64,000 bases of DNA from Bradyrhizobium sp. ISRA464 (GCF_029910095.1 NZ_CP094526.1:6448001-6512000), one strand, 5' to 3'. Numbered from the stretch's first letter, positions 26,890-38,718 are shown. A program made the numbers and translations. Notes: generated from the letters alone by a model not told the origin.

Positions 26890-27315
26890 AGACGAGTTCC
26901 GATCGCGACGCAGCGCTTCAATGAAGACCCGTAGCGTTTAGCCGCAATGAGATCGATTGTCAGACCCATCGGACTCTGCGGACCTAGGCGATGGCTCCAC
27001 CAGTTCTTGGAGGAGATTGCGGAGGTCAAGTGCGGTACAAGCTCCTCAAGCTGGTTCGATAGCGGACATCGCCAGAAACCTACAGAGCTACGACTTCCAA
27101 TCAAGATATCTACAAGATAAGTACGCGGGACCAAAGTAAGAAAGATACTCGAGCTCACGAGGAAAGCTCCGCGAGCATGTATTCGCGGCGGATCCTCGCC
27201 CAACTCATAGGGAATTGAGAATGACGGATGATGCAGACTATAGGTGGCAGAAGCGACTTCTGAATGCTGGGCGGCTCCGCGGACAACACTTCCCTTCCTT
27301 CCATAGGGTATAACC
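26890..27315. other. Intergenic region between gtrA and the GtrB-like gene
   Basis: There is no recognisable gene. The spacing is much larger than in typical gtrAB operons, so the two genes may have separate promoters or something may have been deleted between them. Confidence 0.35.
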
Positions 27316-28320
27316 TTGGATAAAAGTGCCATCGAGGATAGGAGCGTCATCGATAATTCGGCCGGAAGCCGCCTTGGGCAGAGTCGACCAACCTCTCTCT
27401 CTATTGTGGTACCCTGCTACAATGAAGAGGACGTTATCGCTGAGCTTATTAGAAGGTGTCGAGGGAGCGCATCTGATGTGGCCGGCGATAATTATGAAAT
27501 TGTGCTCGTGGATGATGGATCCGCCGATGGAACGTGGCAGGCGATCTCAGCAGAGACCGAGCGCGGAAGCAATATCGTCGGCATCAGGCTCTCTCGGAAT
27601 TTCGGGCATCAGGTTGCGCTAACGGCGGGTCTAGCAACGGCAACGGGCGAGCTGGTTCTCGTTATCGACGCGGATCTACAGGACCCTCCGGAATTGCTTT
27701 CGCCCATGATTGAGGTCCTAAAACGCGATGGTGCGGATGTCGTATATGGTCAGAGGAAAACTCGCGCCGGGGAAGGCTGGTTTAAAACGAAGTCAGCAAG
27801 CATCTTCTATCGGCTGCTCAAACGAGCGAGCAGCTTTCCGATTCCCGTCGACGCCGGCGACTTCAGGTTAATGACGAGCCGGGTCGCGCAACTTGTAGCG
27901 GAAATGCCCGAACGAGACAGGTTCATCCGAGGAATGGTGGCCTCCGTTGGCTTCAAGCAGGTAGCGTTTATGTATGATAGGGATCAGAGATTTTCCGGAG
28001 CATCCAAGTATCCATTGTCAAAGATGGTTCGTTTTGCAATAGATGCCTTGCTCAGCTATTCGTCGACGTTGTTGCGCCTATTATCGGCGAGCGCAGCCTT
28101 GCTGTTAGTGACGATCATCGCGGTCTCCGTCTACTCAATATACTCTTCGCTTTACCTTGAAATGGTCCCCGGTTGGACCAGCTTGATGATTTCGCACTTG
28201 GTCGTGTCGTTCTTCCAACTTGCCTCACTGAGCATTATCGGAGAGTATATTGGTCGCATCTATTTCAGCACGAAGAATAGGCCACTGTTTATCGTCGATC
28301 AGATCAAACGCAGCAGTTAA
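27316..28320 (+). CDS. GtrB-like polyprenyl-phosphate glycosyltransferase (GT2)
   Basis: The 334-residue GT2 enzyme opens with LSIVVPCYNEEDVI and VLVDDGSADGTW. It has IDADLQDPPELL, the DxD-type metal site, and AGDFRLM in the acceptor region. Two C-terminal membrane segments (about 255-280 and 290-315) end in GEYIGRIYFSTKNRP. This is the layout of GtrB, ArnC and YfdH enzymes that load a sugar onto undecaprenyl phosphate at the inner membrane. The start appears to be TTG 27316, with AGGG about six bases upstream; no ATG fits the family N-terminus. With GtrA it would modify a surface polysaccharide. The sugar is unknown. Confidence 0.85.
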   Translation: MDKSAIEDRSVIDNSAGSRLGQSRPTSLSIVVPCYNEEDVIAELIRRCRGSASDVAGDNYEIVLVDDGSADGTWQAISAETERGSNIVGIRLSRNFGHQVALTAGLATATGELVLVIDADLQDPPELLSPMIEVLKRDGADVVYGQRKTRAGEGWFKTKSASIFYRLLKRASSFPIPVDAGDFRLMTSRVAQLVAEMPERDRFIRGMVASVGFKQVAFMYDRDQRFSGASKYPLSKMVRFAIDALLSYSSTLLRLLSASAALLLVTIIAVSVYSIYSSLYLEMVPGWTSLMISHLVVSFFQLASLSIIGEYIGRIYFSTKNRPLFIVDQIKRSS

Positions 28321-28380
28321 GTGATGGTGAGGCTATACTGGACATTGCAGGCAGCGTAGCCGGTCCCCTGACGCCGAGGT

Positions 28381-28461
28381 GATGCCAAAGTGCGCGTAGA
28401 TTTTGAGGATGCGCCACAGAATTGGCTTACCTCCGATCTCGACCATCGGCTTGGGCCGGGG
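28381..28461 (-). pseudogene. Fragment of glucose-1-phosphate cytidylyltransferase (RfbF)
   Basis: About 27 residues ([15 protein letters not shown], then IYAHFGI) match the N-terminal substrate loop of RfbF, as also seen in the decayed gene at 33750-34530. The fragment is fused in frame to the unrelated hypothetical-protein remnant next to it, marking a recombination join. Confidence 0.75.
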
Positions 28462-28489
28462 TACCCATTCGGCGTAGGCCGCAGGGTAC

Positions 28490-28697
28490 CGCCTCAGTAG
28501 TCCAGGGTTCTCTTTATAGAACTCGAGGAGCTCGATGAGGTTTTCGATTCCGAAGTCGGTGAACTCCTGGACGCCGTCTTCTCCGATGCCATAGACCCAG
28601 ATGACGCCGTCCTCGATCTCCATCTCGTGGCAATGTCCCACAACCAATCGTCATCTTCGCCGAGGCTCTTTGCGACCTGGTGACGGATCAACGTCAT
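28490..28697 (-). pseudogene. Frameshifted small hypothetical gene
   Basis: The N-terminus is [20 protein letters not shown]. After a frameshift near 28625 it continues as [18 protein letters not shown] and [14 protein letters not shown]. The joined protein would be about 68 residues, acidic and soluble. I recall no named family. Confidence 0.5.
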
Positions 28698-28834
28698 TCA
28701 TCTCGCAGGTTTATGCCGCCCGCCGAACCATGCCGAGTTGGGTCGTTTTCCCCCAGACTTCTCGCTGACCGGCGTTTGGTCGGTTCGGCATAGTTCGTTC
28801 TGTGCCCCCGCTTTCAACAGCAGGGAACAGGAAG

Positions 28835-30034
28835 ATGGAAGAGTACTTGGGCAGCAGCCGGCTGTACCGGCGTCTCAGAAGCGGGCCGCACGGCAGCTCG
28901 TCGAGCGCTACGCCGCTCGTCTCGTCGAAGAGAGGCTCGTTCGGCATGGCGCGTGGCGTTGCCTCAACGTGGTCGACGGGCTCCTGAGTTGGATCGCCGG
29001 CCGTCGCTACAAGCTGGCTCGATGAACAGGTCGTTGAGCGGTACCTCCGACATCGAGGCGGGAGGCAGTCTATCCAACCCGGTGACCGCGCCGCTCTCAA
29101 GCGATGGCTGTCGGTGCTGCGGGCGGAAGGCGCGATCGCGCCGTTGGTGCTACCGCCTCTCACCCCGCACGAACGGATTTTCAAGGAGTTCGATGCCTAA
29201 CTACGATCAGAGCGCGGCTTGGCCCCGAGGTCCATCGTCCGCCATCTCCCGGTCATCCGCAGGTTCCTGCACGAGGTGTGCTCCGGTGGCACCGCCGCCC
29301 TGTGTAAGATCAGCCAAGAGGACGTGATCCGCTACATTGAGCGCCACGCCCAGGATTGGAGTCAGGCAAGGCGATGCGCTGGTCGTTGCGCGCCTTTCTC
29401 CGTTGCCTCCACCATCGGGGGCTGAACGCCCTTGGCGGATTGCGTTCCATCGATGTGACGATGGAAGCTCGCAACTCTGCCGGAGCTATCTGCCTGCCGC
29501 TCAGGTGCGGAAGGCTCTCGACGGTTGCGACCGAGGGACGGTGATGGGACGGCGCGACTACGCCATTCTGTTGTTGCTGGCCAAGCTCGGCCTGCGGGCC
29601 GACGAGGTCGCGACGCTCAGCCTTGATGATATCGACTGGCGCGCCAGCGAGATACTCGTTCGCGCCAAGGGCCGACAGCGCGCTCGGAGCCGATACCGCC
29701 AGACGTTGGCGCGGCCATCGTTGCATATCTCCGCAATGGCCGGCCAAAGTCGCCGTGCCGACGGTTGTTCGTCCGTACGCTCGCGCCACACGTCGGCTTT
29801 GCTTCCGGATGTGCGATCACCATGATCGCCAAGGCCGCTCTCGATCGCGTTGGAATCGAAGGTTGCGCCCACCGCGCGCCCATATCTTCCGACACAGTCT
29901 CGCGACCGAGCTTCTCCGATCTGGGCGCGACCTTGTCGGAAATCGGACAGTTGCTGCGGCACGAGAACCACGACACCACCCGGATTTACGCGAAGGTCGA
30001 CCTCGATGCGTTCAGAACATTGAGCCTGCCCTGA
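28835..30034 (+). pseudogene. RitA-type tyrosine recombinase, frameshifted
   Basis: Segments in several frames add up to a full-length protein. They include MEEYLGSSRLYRRLRSGPHG, LVERYAARLVEERLV, SIVRHLPVIRRFLHEVC, RRDYAILLLLAKLGLRADEV, HIFRHSLATELLRSG and LLRHENHDTTRIYAKVD. The catalytic HxxR and Tyr survive but at least four frame changes block translation. Confidence 0.8.
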
Positions 30035-30048
30035 CCGGGAGGCATGCA

Positions 30049-30955
30049 ATGACCAATCTGCGCGCCGCGCTTGATAAGTCCCTGAGCATGCGCAAGGGTT
30101 TGGATACAAGTACGAGCACCAGACCAGTCGGCTCGCTGACTTCGTCGCCTTCATGGCGAAGCGCAATGCCAGGAGCATCACGACGATGCTGGCCATGGAA
30201 TGGGCAACGCTGCCGCCCGATCCTGGGCGCTGCGATTGAGCGACGTGCGCGGGTCCGCGCGCCATGTCGCCAACTTCGATCTGAGACCGGAGGTGCCGCC
30301 CGTCGGCTGCCCGGATGGAAGCGCGCCAAGCCCCATGTTTACAGCGACGCGGAGATCGCGTTGCAACAGGAGCGCTGGCTCTGCCGCCAGCGGACGGGCT
30401 GCGCCGATGGACCTACCGTGACCTGTTCGGGCTGATCGCGGTGACAGGCATGCGTATATCCGAGGCGATGGGCCTGGAGCGCGGTGACGTCGACCTCGAC
30501 GCCGGCGTGCTGACGGTCCGGCTAACGAAGTTCGGCAAGTCGCGGCTCGTACCATTGCATCCGAAACGAGAACCGCGCTGCGCGACTACGCCCACTGGCG
30601 CGATGCGCGGCTCAGATCACGCTGCGGCTCGACCTTCTTCGTTGCTGAACAGGGAGGCCGCTTGCTGCACCAGTACGTTCATCGCGTCTTCCGGCGATTG
30701 TCCAGAGAGATCGGGCTGCGGCGCCCAGGTGATCGTACCGGGCCACGCGTGCATGACTTCCGTCATCGCTTCGCCATCCGGACGTTGCTCGACTGGTATC
30801 GCGAAGGCAAGGACGTCGAACAGCAACTCCCAGCGCTCGCCACTTACCTCGGCCACGCCTGCGTGCGCGATACTTGCTGGTCTCTCTCGGCCTGCCCAGA
30901 GTTGATGGAAGAAGCGGCGCAGCGTCTCGATCAGCGATTGGAGGTGACGCCATGA
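30049..30955 (+). pseudogene. RitB-type tyrosine recombinase, frameshifted and missing its Tyr
   Basis: It starts MTNLRAALDKSLSMRKGL after a GGGAGG site and continues through several frames to RVHDFRHRFAIRTLLDWY and LATYLGHACVRDT. Relatives usually have TYWY next; here it is TCWS, so both candidate nucleophilic tyrosines are changed. It overlaps the third recombinase by four bases. Confidence 0.75.
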
Positions 30956-31600
30956 AGCCCGCCTGCAATGTCGCCACGTTGATCGAGCGCTTCTTCACCG
31001 AGCGCCTCATGCGCCAGCGCAATGTTAGCGGCAACACGATCGCCTCCTACAGAGACACGTTCCGGCTGCTGTTCATGTTCGCACAGGTGCGGCTGCGGAA
31101 GTCCCTATCGGCCCATACCGAGCGAGCGTCACGACAAGCGACAGGTGCACTTTCTGACGCGTCCCGAGATCGAGGCGGTTCTCGCCGCGCCCGATCGAAC
31201 AACGTGGCTGGCGCCACGATCACACCTTGCTGCTGGTCGCGGCTCAAACAGGCTTACGCCTCTCAGAGCTGACTGGCCTTGACCGGGATGCCGTCCACCC
31301 CGGGTCTGGCGCACACGTACGATGCGTCGGAAAGGGCGGAAGGAGCGGACCACTCCGCTGACCACACTCTCGGTGTGTATGCTCCAGGCATGGCTCAAGG
31401 AAGCGTTGCGGAACGGAGCAACAGCGTTGTTCCCGAACGTGGAAGGGGGCCGGCTCAGTGCCGACAGCTTCCAGTCGCTGCTGGCGTGTCGCTCACAAGA
31501 GTTGCCCGTCTTTGAAGGCCAAGAGCGTGTCGCCGCACGTGCTGAGGCACAGCGCTACGATGGAACGTCCAATGCTCGGTCAGGTTGACTTGAAAGTCGA
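30952..31600 (+). pseudogene. RitC-type tyrosine recombinase, deleted and frameshifted
   Basis: The N-terminus MKPACNVATLIERFFTERLM is followed by an internal deletion of the core-binding domain. VHFLTRPEIEAVLAAPDR and CVGKGRKERTTPLT then appear in other frames. The HxxR region (HVLRHSATME) is followed by unrelated sequence, so the C-terminal Tyr is gone. Confidence 0.75.
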
Positions 31601-31779
31601 CCCGGTTCTCAGATCAAGCAAATCCACTTGGTCACCGTCCGATTCTCTGGCACATCATGAAGGGATACCCACTGGCTTCTAGTTATAAGAGATGAGAAAG
31701 TCATCAAGCCCTACTAACAACTGAGCGGCTTTGGCCAAGCGCGTTCCCCATCCCGGACAGAATGACGACCTTCATTCTT

Positions 31780-32485
31780 ACCTCCAAAAGCCGCCAGGAA
31801 ACTCGCCACTGGGTGAGCTGAATTTGCTCTGTCCGCGCGTGCGAGGATCCCGCTTGTAGGGAACCCCGATCTGCTCGACCCCTAGTCCGGCGATCATACC
31901 GCGCAGGTACGGACTCGGCGCGTTCATTCTCGTCAGTGCGTCGAGGACCGCGCGATCGATCGAAGTCGCCTGCGTCCCTGGGAATGGGATACTCGCTCAA
32001 TTTGTTGATTGTCCAGTAGCCAAGCTGCCGAAACAGATTTATCGTGGCGCCTTCCGCTCGCACCCAGCGAATACCTTAAACAACCCGGTGGCCCGATCGC
32101 CACAAGTCAAGGAAATCAGCAAGAAGTTCGGGCGGATCCGGGAGGTCGGCATCGATCTGCATCACGGCTTCGCCGCGCACATGCAGATACTTGGCGAGAA
32201 TCGACCGCTGAAACCCGACGTTCTTGCTGAAGCGAATGGCCCTTACGCGGGAGTCCTTGCTCGCCAACTGCGAGAGCTTCGTCCAGGTCAGATCACTCGA
32301 ATGGTTATCGCTGAACACGAATTCAAGTGTGCAGCGCCCGCCATCGTTTCTCCCAGACGGCAAAGTCGCTCGTACAGCGCATCGAGATTGTCGGCCTCAT
32401 TGAGGACTGAAATGGCGATCGTGATCAGCGGGAGGGACGATTGTCGATCACTGTGGGTCTTGGACGGAGCTTCCTGGGTCATCAA
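31780..32485 (-). pseudogene. GT2 glycosyltransferase (DPM1/GtrB-like) remnant
   Basis: Frames on the minus strand give LPLITIAISVLNEADNLDAL, then VRAIRFSKNVGFQRSILAKY and IDADLPDPPELLADF. Next comes NLFRQLGYWTINKLSEYPIP with RDAGDF. These are the consecutive motifs of a GtrB-like enzyme related to the intact one at 27316. Frameshifts near 32330, 32070 and 31960 inactivate it and the C-terminal membrane part is absent. Confidence 0.8.
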
Positions 32486-33745
32486 TCGACATAGACCCTT
32501 AGATATTCAGCGATCGCCGGGCACGCGTCCTTGAACTCGATGTCTCGAACGAGCGGCGACGGCGAACACACAACGTCTAAATTCTCAGGATACGCCATCG
32601 GCCGGGCGCCCAGCCGAAACTTGTCAAGGCAGCCGAAGGCTGCAAAGATATGAGTGGCAATCGCAGAGGCGGATTGGCTGTCCGTGGTTGAGATCAAACG
32701 CGCCGTTGATATCCGACTGCAGCAAGTGGATGATTGCGCTTACGTCGTCGGCGACGTGATGATACTCGCGCAATTGCGTTCCGTGAGATATCTCAAATTG
32801 CGCCTTGCGCGCAATGGCGTCGCGCATCTGTCCGAGGAAAATGTGACCGCTAGGTGGACCTCCGCCATATAGGGTATGCATCCGGATGTGGATGACTCTT
32901 CCCCATCTGGCGGAAAAGTCCTCGATAAAATCCCCTAATCGAACCTTGCTGGCCACATAGAGATTGTCGGACTGGTCCGCCCAGGAAGCATCAGCAAAGG
33001 CCAAACCGTCGGTGAACAGGCGCTCAGCTAACGCAAGATATCCGGAAAGGGGTTCGAGCACATGTTGCCACGGACGAACAGCGGTCGGCGAGCCGATTTT
33101 TGCCACTTCCCCCACTGAAAGGGCGCGCAGGATGTCGGGGATCAAGCGATCCTGGGCCCAGTCGCCACCACCGATGACGTTGCCGGCACGGGCTGTGGCC
33201 AGCGCTACCGTGTGGCCCTCATTGCGCCCCGGGGTGGAAAAGGAATCGCGGAAGGCCGAGGGATACAAGCTCGGCACAGGCCTTACTGTTGCTATAAGGA
33301 TCACGTCCGCCGAGCCGATCGTTTTCACGATAGCCCCAGATCCATTCACGGTTCTCGTAGCACTTGTCAGAGGTGATGTTGAGCACGGCGCGGACCGGGT
33401 TTACCTGCCGAACAGCCTGCAACAAGTGCACCGTTCCCATGACATTGGTGCGATACGTCTCATTTGGATTGGCATAGGAATAGCGCACCAGTGGTTGTGC
33501 GGCCATGTGGATAACGATATCGAGCACAGCGCGACGAAGCGTGCCAAGCAAATGGTCGTAGTTGGTCACGTCGCCCAGAATCGACTCGATGCCAGCCCGA
33601 CGCGAGCGATTTCAAAGAGGCACGGCGTCGCGGGCAGCGGGGCCATGGCTTAACCGGTCACCCGAGCGCCGAGATGTTGTAACCAAAGCGCAAGCGCGAG
33701 CCCTTGAAGCCCGTGTGCCCCGAGACGCGCTTGCCCATCCAGAAG
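32482..33745 (-). pseudogene. rfbG: CDP-glucose 4,6-dehydratase (RfbG), frameshifted
   Basis: The extended SDR fold can be followed through several frames. A damaged N-terminus ends ALWLQHLGARVTG, followed by HMAAQPLVRYSYANPNETYR, ITSDKCYENREW and DPYSNSKACAEL with the YxxxK-type active site. It continues with ARAGNVIGGGDWAQDRLIPD and ends in GCLDKFRLGARPMAYPENLD. RfbG converts CDP-glucose to CDP-4-keto-6-deoxyglucose for dideoxysugar or heptose-like O-antigen residues. At least three frameshifts are present. Confidence 0.82.
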
Positions 33746-33749
33746 TCGC

Positions 33750-34530
33750 TCACTCCTCCCACACTTTCCACGGAGCCTTGCTTTCAATCCAGAGCGCATC
33801 AAGAAATGTCTTGTCGCGCAGAGTATCCATGGGTTGCCGGAAGCCATGGCGCTGGTAGGCCGAAAGCTGTTGCTGCTCAGCCAAGGCTGCGAGCGGCTCG
33901 CGCTCCCAAACAGTGGAGTCGCCGCCACCAGGTCAATTGCTTTCGGCGAGAGCACGAAGAAGGCTACCATTGATCATCCTCCCATCACCCCGGGGCTTTT
34001 CCTTGAAAGTGGCGACGCGGTGATCAGCACGAATTTTCGAGTGCACCAAAACGGCCAGGCGGATAGGTAGCAGTTAGGGTGGCGAGCGTACCTTGGCGAC
34101 GGTGGAAGGCGATCAATGCGGTTATGTCGATATCTCCCACATCATCTCCATAGGTCAAACAAAAAGCGTCGTCATCGATCAGGTAATTAGGGACTCGCTT
34201 GAGCCGACCACCAGTCATCGTCTTCTCGCCAGTATCAACCAATGTCACCTTCCGGGGTTCGGCATGGTGCCGATGAACCTCCATGCAGTTTCTTGTCATG
34301 TCAAAGGTAACATCCGACACGTGCAGGAAGTAGTTGGCAATGTATTCCTTAGTCAGATGGCCCTTGTAGCCGCAGCAGATGATGAACTCGTTGATTCCAT
34401 AGTGCGAGTAGATTTTGGGGATGTGCCACAGAATCGGCTTGCTACCGATCTCGATCATGGGCTTGGGCCGAAGATGGGTTTTCTCCGAGATTCGGATTCC
34501 AAGACCACCCGCGAGGATCACAGCTTTCAC
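33750..34530 (-). pseudogene. rfbF: Glucose-1-phosphate cytidylyltransferase (RfbF), frameshifted
   Basis: The first 165 residues are intact from ATG 34530 ([45 protein letters not shown]). A frameshift near 34030 creates a stop after ALENSC. The C-terminal part continues in other frames with QRHGFRQPMDTLRDKTFLD and APWKVWEE. RfbF makes CDP-glucose, the substrate of RfbG encoded next. The upstream membrane-protein gene ends eight bases before it, so these formed one operon. Confidence 0.85.
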
Positions 34531-34538
34531 TGTTGGCT

Positions 34539-36446
34539 CTATTTCTGGAAATCCGACCGTTGTCGCCTAGCGTCACGGCAGGATTGCTCCGCCAGCGCGG
34601 CGGGGCGTACGGGCTTCAACAGAAACTGCCTGACGGGTTTCGGATAGTCCCCTTCAAAGATGCGAGGATCCCACGTAGCAGCGACAACCCAGCTCAACTC
34701 AAGGTCAATGAAGGGGCGCTCGAACGTAGCGGCGACGACGTAGTCCGACTGCCCCGCTCCAAAGGAGGCTAAGACACTGGCTTGCTCAAGATGAAGAGGG
34801 CCGTCAGGCTCGATTAGTATCCACGCTTTGGCAAGATCGGCGCAATCCTCAAGTCCGAGCGTGCTCACCGCAACCGCACTGCTGCCCCGATATCCCCCAA
34901 ACAGCCACGGTAGACCGAGCGCTCGCGTCTCGAGCACATACAGCAAGCTCGCCCCGAGGCCAGCGAGATTGACCATGGGGGCACCGCTATCAAGGCCAGC
35001 TGCACGAGCCTGGGCTATGGCCGGGGCGAGATAGTCGCGGAAGGATTGCGAGAGCACCAGCTTTCCACCGCCCCGCATTGTCATGATAGCGGTATAAGAG
35101 CGCAAATCTTTCACTTGGCCGTGCGGCTTGAGGAGGCCAGCATTGACGACAGATGCAGTCAGCAACTGTGCGAACACCATCAGGGGAACTAGGGTGACGA
35201 GGCTGCGCTCCTGTTGCGCAAGAGGGCTCAGAAAGGCAACGACCGCGAGCATCCAAAACAAGGCTGCAAACCCAGCGATGCCCCAGTAATTAACATTGGA
35301 GCCCAGTGCTTGCAGGTGCGGCAGGACTAAAAAAATCAGCGCTAGAGCGATGCTTCTGGGAGTCTGGGTGCGCAGAACCAATCCCTGATGATAGAACGTC
35401 GCGCCAAGGCATGTCAATGTCGGCACCAGGAACAACAGGTCCGCTCGGGGCTTGATGCTGATCGGATCGATCCCCAAGACGGCAATCGCTATTGTTACGA
35501 TCAACACCGCAGCGAGAGACAGCGATTGGAGCAACTTGTGCGTCGCCCCGATGAACATGCTAAGCAGAAGAGCTGTCGCCACTAACACAGCGATAGCGAT
35601 CCCGGATCGACTGGTGGGGAGCCGATCGATCCGAAACATGCGAGACACCTCATGCCCGCTACCCAACAGGATTTCAGTCTCAGCGGTGTTGACCATACGG
35701 CTAACCAGCCCCGTGATGCCGCCGTCAATCAAGTATGCTGTAACGATCAATAGAGCGAGAGCGACCAGCGCCGCGCCAAGCATGGGCAGCAGCGACTTTC
35801 GGCGCAAAAAGACCACATAGAGAATAACGATGAGAGCAATGGCCGCAGCGGTTGTCGGCCTGGCCATGAAGCAGCCCCAGCCGCCAACGCCAACCAGAAT
35901 CCCCCCCAAGACCTGCCGCAGGCGCCCTGGCCGATCGGCTAGCAGCAAGCCGATCATCACCATCGAGATCGACTGAATATTCAGTGTATGGTAGTTCGGC
36001 GTGAGCCGCAGCCGGGTGAAAAAGGCGAGTAATGCCATACTGGCGATCCCTGCCGATAGCACCGCCGCATACGGCCAGGCCACCGTCCAGAGGCGCCGGA
36101 TCACAAGAAAGCTGAGAATCCAGCCCAGCGCCATGGTAAGCGTGACGTTCGCCATACGAAGCACTGCGATGTCGCCTCCGGCCCACTTATATGGCCAGTG
36201 ATAGACGAAACCAAAAAGGCTCGGTGGCATATTGATTGCGTAGGCGAATGGGTTCGCGATGGAGTTGAGGTAAAAACCTTCGTCGTTGAGACTGAGACCG
36301 TAGCTGGTGTAATATAGCAGCCAAGCGAAAAGGATCGCTGTGGTAACGGCGGACAGAGCCAGCAAAGTCCGATCCAGCAAGACTGACAATGATCTTCCAA
36401 TAGTAAAGTAGTTATCTCTCAGCACAGATCGCTTCCCGCCACTCAC
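34539..36446 (-). CDS. Large polytopic membrane protein, probable GT-C-like glycosyltransferase or surface-glycan protein
   Basis: The 635-residue protein has about eleven to thirteen hydrophobic segments across residues 25-430, then a soluble C-terminal part of about 200 residues. An early loop reads [18 protein letters not shown], and an acidic motif in the first periplasmic loop (here NDEGFY) is typical of GT-C enzymes that use polyprenyl-phosphate sugars. It heads the decayed rfbF-rfbG-GT2 operon, so surface-polysaccharide assembly is likely. The frame is intact, unlike every downstream gene. No specific family can be named with certainty. An O-antigen or lipid-linked glycan role is inferred. 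Confidence 0.65.
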   Translation of the reverse strand: MSGGKRSVLRDNYFTIGRSLSVLLDRTLLALSAVTTAILFAWLLYYTSYGLSLNDEGFYLNSIANPFAYAINMPPSLFGFVYHWPYKWAGGDIAVLRMANVTLTMALGWILSFLVIRRLWTVAWPYAAVLSAGIASMALLAFFTRLRLTPNYHTLNIQSISMVMIGLLLADRPGRLRQVLGGILVGVGGWGCFMARPTTAAAIALIVILYVVFLRRKSLLPMLGAALVALALLIVTAYLIDGGITGLVSRMVNTAETEILLGSGHEVSRMFRIDRLPTSRSGIAIAVLVATALLLSMFIGATHKLLQSLSLAAVLIVTIAIAVLGIDPISIKPRADLLFLVPTLTCLGATFYHQGLVLRTQTPRSIALALIFLVLPHLQALGSNVNYWGIAGFAALFWMLAVVAFLSPLAQQERSLVTLVPLMVFAQLLTASVVNAGLLKPHGQVKDLRSYTAIMTMRGGGKLVLSQSFRDYLAPAIAQARAAGLDSGAPMVNLAGLGASLLYVLETRALGLPWLFGGYRGSSAVAVSTLGLEDCADLAKAWILIEPDGPLHLEQASVLASFGAGQSDYVVAATFERPFIDLELSWVVAATWDPRIFEGDYPKPVRQFLLKPVRPAALAEQSCRDARRQRSDFQK

Positions 36447-36488
36447 AGACGAGGCTCATCCCAATGCATCGCGGCCTCAAGGAGCTTC

Positions 36489-36530
36489 TAGCTGACCTGA
36501 GCCCCGCAATCTCCTCCCAACATTGGTAGA
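36489..36530 (+). repeat. 42-bp repeat shared with 45613-45654
   Basis: A sequence beginning TAGCTGACCTGAGCC and ending TTGGTAGA occurs at both places in the same orientation with about seven differences. At 45.6 kb it directly overlaps and follows the end of an IS3 OrfA fragment, so both copies are probably internal IS3 debris. Confidence 0.5.
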
Positions 36531-36847
36531 CCTGCCGCCCCGGAGCGAGATGGACATGACGCCGAGCCGGTACACGGAAGAACGAATAGGATCTTGCGGG
36601 ACGCTTAGGGAGCAGCTCTAGCTCCGGCTATTTAGAGCTCACGATTCTCATCCGAGCCTGATTGTGATTCAAGCGATCGATGAGCCGATGACTGCAAACA
36701 AAGATAAGCCGTTGGCCTTGGCAAGTGAGAGAGCTTGGCCGCAGCAACAAGGGGCCTCGATGACTTGTACGCATCCGGCCAGCATCCCGGGGAGGCGCGG
36801 CGGTCTGCCGCAGCAGGCAGAAGCTGCTTTGGATAGTTGGGTCGCCT

Positions 36848-37360
36848 TCCAATTCCGCGGGAGCAGGTCGGCGACTCTGTTGTCTGGGCGATCTAGCGGC
36901 TTGGCCAACACGTCAGCGAGCCAAGCTTGCCGATCGACGTCGTTCATCTCGCGCGTTTCGGTCAGCGTATAGGCAGCGGCGGCACGATTGCCGCCAGCAT
37001 CTGAATCGGCGAAAGTCCAATTTCTGCGTCCGACCACCACGCCGCTTAACGCTCGTTCGGCAGCGTTGTTCGAGAGGCAGACGCGGCCATCGTCCAGGAA
37101 GCCGGTGAACGCCACCCAGCAGTTGAGCAGGTAGTTGATCGCCTTTGCAGTATCGTTGCCTGATGAGAGCAAGGTCGCTGCTGGCGCATCCAGATTTCGA
37201 GATCGGCGACGATCGACCTCGACTTATCACGACGTACCGCAAGCCGCTGTTCTGGCGTTCCGCCGTTGATGGCACACTCGACCTCGAACAGAAGATCGAT
37301 GCGTCGCACGGCCTCGCTGGCAATCGGCGCCTCTAATGACAACGGTCGCCACCATGTTGG
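36848..37360 (-). pseudogene. IS66 TnpC C-terminal remnant
   Basis: ASEAVRRIDLLFEVECAINGG and LAVRRDKSR in one frame are followed, after a frameshift near 37170, by GRVCLSNNAAERALSGVVVG, then RNWTFADSDAGGNRAA. These are the conserved C-terminal blocks of IS66 transposases. The N-terminal half is missing. Confidence 0.8.
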
Positions 37361-37884
37361 CAGAGGAGAGGGCGCCGGGGTTTCAAGAGATCGGTTTGTA
37401 CAGGACATTTCAACAAAAGCAGACAAAGTGACGAATGATTTACTGGCTTTCTTAATCGAACAGAAGTGCGCAGGCAGGACGGTCGCTGCTTACGGCGACT
37501 TCCAGAGGCAGTACATTGATGAACTATGCCGGGTTGAAACACGATCTGATCAGGTCTATCTGCGATCCGGCGGCATCGAAGCAGAACAGTTTCATGCCAA
37601 CCAGCCATGTCCGGTCTTTGATCCAGCAGAGCTAATGGAGCGAAAGCCCAATTGGGTGGTGATCTTGCCCTGAACATCGCCGCGGAGGTGATGGAGCAGC
37701 AACAGCAGATCAGACATGGCGCGCCACGTTTGTCGTTGCACTTCCTGAACTGAAGAGTTTCTGAAATAGGTCGCGGCGGTCTGCGCGATCCTCGTCGAGG
37801 CGGGATGTGGTCTCGAGCTGTTAAGCTCGACCATTCCATTGTTGACACCGAGTGCCACCGAGTTTGCATCCAGCGGCGGTTAGA
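37361..37884. other. Region without a supported gene
   Basis: Overlapping short frames on both strands have no recognisable similarity. This appears to be junk between IS66 and IS3 remnants. Confidence 0.3.
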
Positions 37885-38110
37885 TTCTTGGTGCCTTGCA
37901 CCCCTTGCGTGGTGGAGCAACGGGCGATCGGTTCAGCACGTCGATGCTGCGTAGCTGATCGTTCCTTGCAGTGAGGTGGGCGGCAAGAGTCAACTATTTT
38001 GGCGTCGAATACAATCTCGGGGGCACTCCGCTCGCCAGCCAGTGGTGTCCTCGTCCAGATCGAAGGGTGAGGTTCGTTGAGCAGTTGTCGCTCAAGGGTC
38101 GGAGTTGACT
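37885..38110 (-). pseudogene. IS3 OrfB C-terminal remnant
   Basis: Base-level similarity to the 3' part of the better-preserved IS3 element at 39927-40190 is visible, including GAGCAACG-GCGATCGG and GTGAGGTGGGCGGCA. No open frame remains. Confidence 0.55.
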
Positions 38111-38169
38111 TTTGGCCAACAAGACCACAGGTAGAGCGACTTTGCGAAGCAGACGTCAAACACTGCATG

Positions 38170-38718
38170 ACGGGGGCGAATCCGGAGGTTTAGGCCTCGA
38201 TCTCGGACGCTATTATCGCGCGACGCAATGATTTTCGGCACTCAACTGCCAAGGCTAGCAGTTGATCGAGGTGAGGGAAACTTGCCAAGTGTCCATTGAA
38301 TAGCTTTTGGCCGCCGACTGCAATTCCAAGAGAGCATGATGCAAGATTAACGCAATCTCTTCGTCAAAGATGAACCAGCAATCTCTTCGTCAAGATGAGT
38401 AGCCAAGAGATTCCGGAATTTCGGCTCATTGAGATACGATCTGCACCAGCTGGAGGACCTTTTGATCCCCGTGGGTCATCGTGGTTTCTTGCTTGAGGTG
38501 CGTAATCGGTCACGGAACTCAATTGTGGAGCGATCGTCATCTGTAACTCTGGCGATACTCGAAGCGGAAGCTCGCGGCCACCTTGTGCACGGAGCGATCT
38601 GGTGCTGACGCTCACGTTCTACTGCAGTGTGGTGCCGCTGCTCGCCACCATGCAGATCGACAACGGCCATATTACGAGGAGGTACTGCAGCAGTACCTGC
38701 TACAGGGAGCGAACTGAC
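38170..38718. other. Upstream region of the SDR gene
   Basis: There is no recognisable gene. The sequence becomes more GC-rich near 38600, just before the SDR gene, and GGGAG precedes its start codon. Confidence 0.35.

Larger units (their letters stand above)
28835..31600 (+). mobile_element. Decayed recombinase-in-trio (RIT) element
   Basis: Three different tyrosine recombinase genes follow one another on the same strand, the second and third overlapping by four bases (ATGA). This arrangement is diagnostic of RIT elements. All three contain frameshifts. The terminal repeats were not delimited. Confidence 0.75.
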
